DNA from: Deltaproteobacteria bacterium RBG_13_61_14
GTDB lineage: Bacteria; RBG-13-61-14
Direction of reading: 5' to 3'
Assembly (NCBI GenBank): GCA_001797815.1
Contig: MGQK01000035.1
Span: 8,180 to 28,146, forward strand
Length of the DNA: 19,967 nucleotides
A program made the translations under genes and the position numbers. Shown here one piece after another: positions 1 to 8,300 of this stretch. The notes under the pieces were generated by a model. That model had not been told where the DNA came from and did no database searches. It saw only the letters and a program-made list of their open reading frames with translations. Numbering within the stretch: position 1 is the stretch's first letter; the number at the start of each line of letters is the position of its first letter.

Positions 1-1480
1 CCTGGATCTCCTTGGCGCTTCCAAAGTCCGAGGTCTCGCCTTCCATCTGCACCCGGCCTTCATTATAGGTATACTTGGCCAGGTCCACCGACACCTCGGC
101 CGGAATTTTCTCCGAGAGGGCGGCCAGCACCTCCATGGCCCGCGGTCCCAGGAGCGGCCGGTATTTCTCCATCTTTGCCTCGTCCGCCAAGAGCTTCTGC
201 TCCATGAACGCCACCGGGTCGCCGGTGACCACCAAGCCCGTCGAGCTCGCCAACAGCTGATTCGTCCGCCCCCGGATTTGCTCAATCTGGGCCGCGGCCC
301 CGGACCGGGCCATCCAAAACCGGGCCCCCATCGTCATGAAAACCAAGAGCAAGAGCGCGGCCGGGAAGGCCAGCTTTTGCCGGTAAATCCGGGTCTCCCG
401 CCGGTAGGCGAATTCCCCTTTCCGAAAATTAATCGCGGGCGGCCCCTCCGCCAGGGCCAGGGCTAAACACTCGGCCAATTGCGGATGCAGCTCCGGCGCG
501 ATCCGGCGATCCTCCGGCATGAGAGCGGCCGGGAAGCGGAAGACCCGGGCCGGGATTCCCAACTCGCGCTCGGCCATCTCCTTAAGGCCCCGGAGGTTGG
601 CCGTGCCCCCGCACAGCACCAACTCCTGCCACCGGCAGACTTCCTCCGTCCCTTCCCGCCGGCGCTCCAGCCAGCGCCGGTTGTTCAAAAGCCACGGCCA
701 AAGCGGAAGAAGGCCTTGCTCGAGCCGGCGCACGACCCGGGCCTCCTGCGGCTTAAGTCCCACCGGGTCCACTCCCACCCGGCCTTCCTGCCGCTTGCCT
801 TGCTCGGCCTGCTCCCAGGACAGGTGAAACTCCTCGGACAGCAACCGGGTCAGGTCATCTCCGCCCAATGACAACAAGCTGACGTGGAGCGGCAGCCCGT
901 CCCGCACCACGCACAGCCGGCTTTTCCGCGCGCCGATGTCCAGATAGGCCCGGCAGCGGACGCCGTTTTGCGGCTCCAGGCTCGCCAGCGCATACAGGCA
1001 AAGCCCCTGGGCGCTGACCACGGCCGGATCCATCCCGGCTAAAGCCAGGTCGCCCAGAAAACGGGAAAATTGCTGACGGTCGGCCCCCGCGATCAGGACC
1101 TCCGCGCCCTGTTTCCTGATGCCCGCGGGAAGATACTCCAGCAGGATTTCATCCAGGTCAAAAGGAAGGTAACTCTCGGCCTCGTAGGCAACGATTTGTT
1201 GGATTTTCTTGGGAGCCTGAAAAGGCAGTTCAATCAACCGGAAGGAACAGTGCTCGGCCGGAAAAGCCGTGTAAACCCCTTCCCGGGCCAGGGGCCAGCT
1301 CTCAAACAACCGGGAGAGCGCCGGCGCGCCCGGCTCTTTAGTCGAGCCCGGGGCAGGCGAATCGCCCTCCCATTCCTGGAGGTAGTGATCCTTCACCTGG
1401 TATTCGCCCAGGCGCTTCTCCACCTCCAATCCATGCAGGGCCCGATGTCCCACTTCTGCGACCACTACCCGCCTAGCCAT
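1..1480 (-). CDS. GspL/PilM-PilN-like pilus or type II secretion inner-membrane protein (3' end outside window)
   Basis: Read on the minus strand from an ATG at 1480 the frame is open for 493 codons to the window edge, so the C-terminus is missing. Residues 1 to about 365 look like the cytoplasmic actin-like domain of PilM/GspL: the N-terminus MARRVVVAEVG resembles a first nucleotide-binding strand, IVAYEAESYLPFDLDEILLE matches the PilM interface segment, AYLDIGARKSRLCVVRDG is the second strand-turn, and VLCGGTANLRGL the late glycine-rich loop. One membrane segment follows (about residues 380-397, AFPAALLLLVFMTMGARFW). After it comes a coiled-coil-like stretch and the start of a PilN/GspL-type ferredoxin fold (IPAEVSVDLAKYTYN, then VQMEGET). 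PilM and PilN are usually separate genes; here both parts are in one chain, as in GspL. The role would be coupling the cytoplasmic ATPase to the periplasmic part of a type IV pilus or type II secretion machine. An AGGT lies 8 bases before the ATG. The family is fairly sure; which of the two machines is not. Confidence 0.5.
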   Translation of the reverse strand, partial: MARRVVVAEVGHRALHGLEVEKRLGEYQVKDHYLQEWEGDSPAPGSTKEPGAPALSRLFESWPLAREGVYTAFPAEHCSFRLIELPFQAPKKIQQIVAYEAESYLPFDLDEILLEYLPAGIRKQGAEVLIAGADRQQFSRFLGDLALAGMDPAVVSAQGLCLYALASLEPQNGVRCRAYLDIGARKSRLCVVRDGLPLHVSLLSLGGDDLTRLLSEEFHLSWEQAEQGKRQEGRVGVDPVGLKPQEARVVRRLEQGLLPLWPWLLNNRRWLERRREGTEEVCRWQELVLCGGTANLRGLKEMAERELGIPARVFRFPAALMPEDRRIAPELHPQLAECLALALAEGPPAINFRKGEFAYRRETRIYRQKLAFPAALLLLVFMTMGARFWMARSGAAAQIEQIRGRTNQLLASSTGLVVTGDPVAFMEQKLLADEAKMEKYRPLLGPRAMEVLAALSEKIPAEVSVDLAKYTYNEGRVQMEGETSDFGSAKEIQ

Positions 1481-1576
1481 TATTCTTACCTAAATTCCGG
1501 TCTTAACTCCGGTTCCCCCGCCCGGCTCGATCCTCCGCTCCTCAGCCTGGTTCCGGAAACTTGCATCCGATTGTGA

Positions 1577-1619
1577 TTTTCACCCCCCCCTTCGGGGGCT
1601 TGCCCGCCTCCGGTGAAAA
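1577..1619. other. Inverted repeat / hairpin in the leader of the PilM-like gene
   Basis: TTTTCACC (1577-1584) and GGTGAAAA (1612-1619) form a perfect 8-bp inverted repeat. Inside it, CCCCC and GGGGG (1586-1598) form a second short stem. It lies within the predicted ~185-nt 5' leader of the minus-strand gene, between its promoter and start codon. No U-run follows on either strand, so it is not a standard intrinsic terminator. It does not match any riboswitch class I can recognise. A structured leader or a protein-binding site are both possible. Confidence 0.5.
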
Positions 1620-1672
1620 AGCGGTCTATCTTACATTCCCGTTCTTCGCTCAAGGTTCGATCGGATTACTTT

Positions 1673-1701
1673 CTTATAAAGTAATTTACTTAATTTGTCA
1701 A
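1673..1701 (-). promoter_or_regulatory. Sigma-70 promoter of the PilM-like gene
   Basis: On the minus strand a perfect -35 TTGACA (complement of 1696-1701) is followed after exactly 17 bases by TATAAG (complement of 1673-1678), 5 of 6 matches to the -10 consensus. The predicted start near 1666 gives a leader of about 185 nt before the ATG at 1480. It is the strongest promoter match in this intergenic region. Confidence 0.5.
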
Positions 1702-1822
1702 GTGATTTGAGAAAGAGCCCGGCGCCGGCCCGCTGCAAAAGCATTTGAGAAGAAACTTTTTGAGATCAATCTAGTTGAAAACTTTGGATTTTTAAGAAAA
1801 GATTTTTTTAATCATTTTTCTC

Positions 1823-1851
1823 TTGACAATCGCCTCCGGCTTTGCTAAAAG
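1823..1851 (+). promoter_or_regulatory. Candidate sigma-70 promoter upstream of the giant gene
   Basis: TTGACA at 1823-1828, a 17-base spacer, and TAAAAG at 1846-1851 (4 of 6 to the -10 consensus). An AT-rich stretch lies directly upstream (1790-1822), like an UP element. It would give a leader of about 500 nt before the ATG at 2361, which is long, so it may drive only part of the expression or something unannotated. Confidence 0.5.
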
Positions 1852-2132
1852 CTAAGGGGAATGAACCTTCTGGATTGAAGTTTAGAGGGTCCATCTAGCA
1901 TTTTACAAATTCAAGCGAATCAGGGAAGGCTTTACCATTCATTTCTCATTAGTCTCCTGAAGAAGAGAAATTGTTGCATGACATAACCAAGAAAGCTTGA
2001 AATTTTTTTCATGATTCCAACTGGGTTCGTTTTAAACGGTTTGACTTGAAACAAACAAGCAGGAAGATATTTATCCGGTTATTTAACGGGTTAGAAAATA
2101 TTCAAGAAAAATGGACTGGAACAAGTGATCTA

Positions 2133-2148
2133 GGGCATAAAAATTGCA
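2133..2148 (+). promoter_or_regulatory. Candidate sigma-54 (RpoN) promoter of the giant gene
   Basis: GGGCATAAAAATTGCA keeps the invariant GG (2134-2135), 10-base spacing and GC (2146-2147) of the -24/-12 class, with the full TTGCA downstream half and GGCA in the upstream half. Mismatches are the first T (G here) and the C after GGCA (T here). The predicted start near 2159 leaves a ~200-nt leader. Sigma-54 control is known for pilus and exported-surface genes in several Gram-negative groups. An enhancer-binding site was not identified. Confidence 0.5.
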
Positions 2149-2254
2149 ATTTTTTAGAAACGCTTATTTTTTAAGTTGCGTGAATTTTATTGATTTTTGG
2201 AGATTAATGATTGTTTCAACCCAATATTTATACCCGATTTGTTGGGGTCAAAGT

Positions 2255-2285
2255 AACCCTTTTGGCCTTGGCAAGGAGGGTTTTT
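2255..2285 (+). terminator. Possible weak terminator/attenuator-like hairpin in the giant gene's leader
   Basis: AACCCT (2255-2260) can pair with AGGGTT (2277-2282) and CCTTG with CAAGG inside it, followed by a T run to 2285. The 5' arm could instead pair with GGGGT at 2244-2248, giving two mutually exclusive folds. The stem has a 5-base bulge and is short, so this is a tentative regulatory structure only. Confidence 0.5.
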
Positions 2286-2346
2286 GCATTTGTAAACCGG
2301 AATTGGTAAGAATTTGAAAATATTGATGATTTCAAAGATTGAGGAG

Positions 2347-2360
2347 AAAGGAGACTTGAG
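2347..2360 (+). promoter_or_regulatory. Ribosome binding site of the giant gene
   Basis: AAGGAG at 2348-2353 sits 7 bases before ATG 2361. It fixes the start, which also gives a complete Sec signal peptide. Confidence 0.5.
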
Positions 2361-5300
2361 ATGAAAAGGTTTGGCATCGCAACGTTGGTGATGGGGCTGT
2401 GTATGGGCCTTTGCCTGGGCTTTTCCTCCCCAGCTTCGGCTCAAAGTCTGCCCGGAGCCTTCTACATCGGCGACGCGGATGGCAACGGCGTCATCGGCGT
2501 TCCCGACATGAATGCCCTTAACCTGAGGTTGAACGGGAAACCTTATGGTTACCTGAATGTAAAGCCATCCACCGGGGAAACCCAGGAATTGGACGGCAAC
2601 TGCCTCTTAGGCGTACCGGATAAAAACTTTCTCAACCAATGGTTGAACAACAAATGGACTATCCCCGGCGGCCATCCCGACAGCGTTGCCCCTGTCTCCA
2701 CTTCAATTATCATTCCTGAGGAGGGCGTGGATATCAGCGTGACTACCCCGGATAATCTGGGCGTTGGCATGATCAAGTCCGGCTGGGGCGTGACCTTTCG
2801 GGTGGAATCCGGCGCTGGTCTTTGCTCGGGCGCCCTGATCGAAGCTCTCAATGGAGGCGCGGTTCCCACCAGCGGCCCCGAGGGTTTCGACTACACCATG
2901 GATGGTTGCATGCTCGGCGGCGGCGATGATGGCTACGCCACCGTCAAGATCCTGCCCGGCACCTGCGTCAACGGCGACTCCGTGGAAATTTATCCCTGGG
3001 TCAAGAGAGACGCCATTTCCGGCGCCCTCGGCCAGCGCCTCCCTGCCGACATTCTCCCCACGGCCTCTATCCGCGGCGTGGTCCGCATCGGTGTGCTCCC
3101 TTGCGACCTGGTTTCCTTGACCATCAACGGGCCAACCAATATCTTTGAAAATGCTGTCCAGGCTTATACCGCGACCTGCACTTACGTGGGCGCCGGCTGC
3201 AGCATCTTCTCCGATGGCTGCACCCAGGCCGGCGGCGTCGCGTGGGATGCCCCGGGCGGCGACCTCTCCTTATCCTCCTCAGATCCTCTTTCCATTACAG
3301 TTCAAGCCAATGATATTCCCTGCGGCGACGGCGGCAACGGCACCGTTTCCGGCTCCGCCAGCTTCGGCCTTGGCTCGGATACGGACCTGGTAAACGTCAT
3401 AGTTGACAACGACGACAACCGGACCGGGATCACCGCCAGCGTGACCAACATTAACGAGAACCAGACCCTGCCCTACACGGTCAGCGCCCTTTACGGGCTG
3501 ACGGCGTGCGAGGACGTGACCGGCACGGCGTCGGTGAGCGGCGACTGCAGCGGCGTGGCGGGCTCGGGCTCGATCACCGGCAACAACGTGTGCGGGAACG
3601 CGGAGCCGGCCGGTACCTGCTCGATTAACGAGGGGTTGGACAGCGCTCTGCCGGTGACCCTGCACGATGACGGCGATACCATTTTCAGCACGCTGATCGC
3701 CCCGGATCCTCTTAACATCAGCGAGACCCAGAGCCAGCAGTTCACCTTGCTCCGGACCTGGACCGATTCCTGCACCGATAACCTGACCGCGACCGCGGGT
3801 TGGGGAGTGACTCCGGGAGACTGCTCCACCGCCGGTTCGATTACCTCCGGCGGTCTCTACACCGCCGCGGATGTTGACGCCGACTGCGCCGAGCAGGTTA
3901 CCACCAGCACCCCGGTGGCGGGCAACAGCCCGGTAACCGTGAACGTCTCCGCCATCTGCATTCCCATCAGCATGACCTGCACGGTTACGAATATTGATGA
4001 AAACGAGACCCTGCCCTATACCTGCACCGACAACTGCGGCGCCGACGTAACCGCTGACACCACGGTCTCCGACGACTGCACGTCCCCGACTGGCCCGGGC
4101 TCGATCAGGGGTAACGACGTGCCCTGCGGCGACGAGCCGGCCGGCACCTGCTCGATTGATCATGCCACCTTGGGCAGCGGGCCCGTAACCCTGCACGACG
4201 ACGGCGACGTGCAAACCGATATGCTCTGCTCGATTAACACCGCGATCGAAGGCGTGGACGGATCTTATACCTGCCAGGCCATTTACAACACTGATCTGTG
4301 CCAAGATGTTACCGCTTTGACGGCCATGGTCGGCGCGGTCTGCTCCGGCCCCGGCGGCAACTACACCTGCTCCGAGGTCTGCGGCGACGACGACCCGGCC
4401 GACTCGACTATTAACCAGGGCGGCCTGTATCCGCAGGCCGTGGCGGTGGGGGATGACGGCGACCTCATCACCGACACTGCCGGCCTGCCCGGCTCGATCC
4501 TGGAAGGTTCCAGCCAGGCCGTGGCCTGCCAGTACGTGTGGGGCTTGGAAGGCACCTGCAACGATACCGATGATATTTGCACCGCCGACCTCTCCGAGAC
4601 CTCGGGCAACTGCGCCCTCGCGGCCGGCAACCTGAGCGCGCCGGAGCTGTGCGGCGATGACAATCCGCCCGACTGCTCCCTGGCTTCCCAGGCCCCGAAC
4701 GAGACCGTGGACGTGGTGGACGACGGTGACTTCGTCAGCTCGGTGGACTTGACCCCGGCTGGTCCGCTTGACAAGAACGCCGGAACGACCGAGGACTTCT
4801 ATTGCGTGGGCACCTGGAACGAGGGGTGCACCAACAGCGAGGTCAACAACCAGGGCGTGCCCCCGGACTTTGTCCTGACCGTGAACCTGTCCGGAGCCAC
4901 GGTGGATGATGCCACGGGGATTTATACTGCCGGCTCCACCACCGGCGTCGCGGATAACCTGCAGTGCGCCATTGCCAGCGTGAACAGCAATACCGTGGTG
5001 ATTAACGTGACCGGCGCGGTCGGCACCTGCGCGCTCTCTGAGAGCACGCTTCTTCCGGGCAATACCCTCGAGCCTCCGACCGCGGCCATGGCCACCAACA
5101 CCGCGGAGGCGGTGACCGAGGTCAATAACTGGACCGACAGCCCCACCCCGCTTCTCAACGGCGCTCCCGTCGGCAGCGACGGGCAGAACACCGTGCTCGG
5201 ACTGCAGATGGGAAGCCCCATTACCTTGACCGGCAACTCGGTCCAGCTATATCCCACAGCGAAAACAGTGTCTGACACGACTAACGACATCGTCAATGGG

Positions 5301-8300
5301 TTCACTACGCAACCGTGGGACCTGCGATCGACTGGAGGCGTCCTTACGACCAATCTCGGGAGTTACTGGGTAGAGATCCTCGCGAACCAACCGGCTTCTG
5401 CCGAACGCATGGAAGTGACCAATTTCAATGTGAGCGCCATCCCGGATGGCGCCGTGGTCAGCGCGGTGACCCTGCGCGTAGTTTGCGGTAATTCTTATTG
5501 GTATTCTGCTGACTATATGCCCACCAACCCCTACATTCAATACAACACCGGCTCGGGTTGGAATACCAGCAGCATAATCTGCTGGGATAGCACTACGGGA
5601 TACAATCCCGAAGCAACCCAAGCTGTTTCGGGGATCACCACCAAAAGCGGCGTCCAGAACCTCCTGGTGGCCTTTGATATGGCGGGATACCCCGTCGCAG
5701 GCACGACGAGGTGGGCCGGGATCAATTACGTGTATTTGAATGTTACCTATGCCACCCCCGTGCCCGGCAAGACCCTGGCCATGGGCGATTGGGACACCAG
5801 CAAGATCCCGGGCGGCGCGACCATCACCGGCGTGACCCTGGAATCGCGGTATGCCACGGGTTCGGCCTATGCCGCCGGCGACCAGATCATGTGGGACCTG
5901 GACGGCGGTCCGGGAACGGGCACCGGCATCAACCTCAACGCCAACCAGGCCGCCTGGGTGGTCGAGACCGCCAGCCTGGGCGCGCTCACGCTTTCTGAAA
6001 TCGGAACTCTGGACGTGTGGGTGACCAACAGCTCCGCCACCGTGACCAACACCAACGCGACCTTTGATTACCTGCGGCTCAACGTCGCTTACACGACCGG
6101 CGGCAGCGGGCCTTTGACCGAGATCCTGGAAGGCGAAATCAAGGACTACTCTGCCTTGATCACCTGGGCGGACGAGACCACCGAGCCGGCGGTCGTTGCC
6201 GCTATTGCCGGTTGCGCGGCGAGCGACAACGGCGACGGCACCGGGACCTTGACCGGCGGCGAGTTCGGCTGCGGCGTCGGCGGCACCTGCTCGGTTTCGT
6301 GCACCGGCGTGGTTTCCGGCAATCCCGACGGCAATGTGGACATCCCGGTCAACAACGATGACTTCATCCTCGCGATGGATGAGACGCCGGAAGGCCCGCT
6401 GTCCATGACCACGGGCCAGAGCCAGGACTTCTACTGCGCGGGCCTCTGGAGTGACGGGTGCACCAACAGCGAGTCCAATCCCTTGGGCGTGGCTCCGGCC
6501 TATGACCGGGCTTCCACGACCTGCCCCACTCCCGGCACGATCGGCCCGGTGACCGGGCTTTACACCGGGGGCACCGGCGGGGACTGCACCGAGGAGTTGC
6601 GGTGCACTATTTCCGGGCTCTCGGACAGCGAGACGGCGAACCTGTTCGTGCCCTCCTGCGACTTGACCGCTTTGGATCTGGTTCCCCAGGTGGGCCCCGG
6701 GGGCGGCATCACCCTCACCGAAGGCCAGCAGCAGCAGTTCACCACTTCGTGCAGCTATGCCGGCCCGGCCTGCTCGCCTGATCCTTATACCGACGACTGC
6801 ACCCTGGCCGGCGGGGTGAGTTGGACCATCCTCGGAAACTTGATCGACCTGGGCAACGGCCTGGTCGAGGCCGACCAGGTCCCCTGCGGGGCCGGCGGTT
6901 CGGGCTCGGTCCAAGTCACGGCCAGTTACGGGCACGGCGTTCAAAGCGACACCACCAATGTGACCGTAGACAACAACGACGGGATCGATACTGAGGTGCT
7001 GGTCTGCCCCTCGATCGTCGTGGAGGGAGAGGCGTTTAACTGCGTGATCAACCGGATCTGGTCGGACGAGTGCACGGATAACGTGCCGGCCACCGGCTCG
7101 ACCTGTTCGCTCCCCTGCACCGGCTCGGACGGGGCCTTCGCCGCCGGCCAGATTCCGTGCGGGGCCGGCGGGTCCTGCGTGATCACCCTGACCGGCATGG
7201 CCGGCAGCCCCCAGACGGTCACGATCAACAACGACGACATCAAGTCCGCGGTGACCGTATTGCCGGGTAGTATCACATGCCCCAACACCGGCTGCACCCA
7301 GGACTTCTATGCCTACCTGGCCTGGTCCGACGGCTGCACCGATCCGGATGACGCCGGCGGGTGGAGCAAGAGCGGCAACTGCACCGGTTCCGCGGTGAAC
7401 AGCAACGGCGTTTACACCTTGCCGGACCAGGGTCCCTCCGGAGGCTTCGCGTGCGACGATCTCGTAACCAAGACCGATAACCCGGCCACCCCGGACAGCG
7501 CTGAGGTGAGCGTGGATGGAACTGCGAGGGCCGACTGCTCGCTGCAGGAGATGAGCGCACCCCAGTCCGTGAATGTATTCGTCAACAGCTTCGCCCCGGC
7601 GGAAGGTTCGTGTCTGGTGAACGAAACGACCGCGGACTGCTACGCGGACCTGCAGGGGATCGAGGGTGGAACCGGCCAGGATAACACGACCTGCCAGGGC
7701 TTGGGAGCGGCTAACGCCAACTGGCGGGTTGATGGAGCCAATACTCAGGACGTAAGCTCGTTTGATACTCTGAACGTGACCGCCATCCCGGACGGGGCGG
7801 TGATCACCTCGGTAGTGCTCCGGGGGGTTTGGTCCACCCAGGGCGGCTACGTCGGCCCCAACTGCTTACAATGGTCAACCAATGAGTGCGCCACCCTGGT
7901 GAACAGCACGATCTGTCCCGACCTCGACACCACGACCTGGCAAAACGAGTCGCAGGACATCACCGCGACCAGAGCCTGGACCAAAACCATGCTCGGAAAC
8001 ATGAACATTTACCACTATAACAACGACGCGGGCGACAATGACAACGTGTATTGGGACCTGATCCGGGTGGAGGTGGGATACGTCTTGCTTGCCCCCTTCA
8101 CCAGTCTTGATGAGGGCCAGACCAAGAACTTCAGCGCGTTGATCACCTGGGAGGACACGACCACTTCCAAGGCCAACCTGACTACGCTGGACAGCAACTG
8201 CAGCGTGGTGGACGGGGCCGGGGGCACCGGGAGTATCACCGCGGCCCAGATCCCCTGCGGGGCCGGCACCTGCCAGGTGCAGTGCGATGAGGAAGGCGGA

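Larger units (their letters stand above)
1702..2346. other. AT-rich divergent intergenic region
   Basis: I see no credible gene here. From about 1740 the base composition drops sharply in GC compared with both flanking genes. There are repeated A and T runs of 5-8 bases (for example near 1803, 1815, 2005 and 2150), which favours bent, easily melted DNA of the sort bound by nucleoid proteins. It carries the candidate promoters listed separately for the giant gene at 2361. A minus-strand reading frame at 2187-2444 crosses the start of that gene and looks spurious. Confidence 0.5.

Noticed and set aside
479-1576. Plus-strand frames of 130 and 168 codons (479-871, 1070-1576)
   Set aside because: They lie antisense to the PilM/GspL-like gene, whose protein motifs are clear; no recognisable domain or ribosome site.
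1481-2360. tRNA, rRNA or known riboswitch in the divergent intergenic region
   Set aside because: No cloverleaf arms, rRNA-like stretches or conserved riboswitch cores could be found by eye.
2187-2444. Minus-strand 85-codon frame
   Set aside because: It overlaps the start and signal peptide of the giant gene and mostly translates AT-rich intergenic DNA.
2361-2450. Lipoprotein signal on the giant protein because of Cys in the signal peptide
   Set aside because: The cysteines at 14 and 18 are preceded by Leu at -1, not Gly, Ala or Ser, and ASA before QS is a normal signal peptidase I site.
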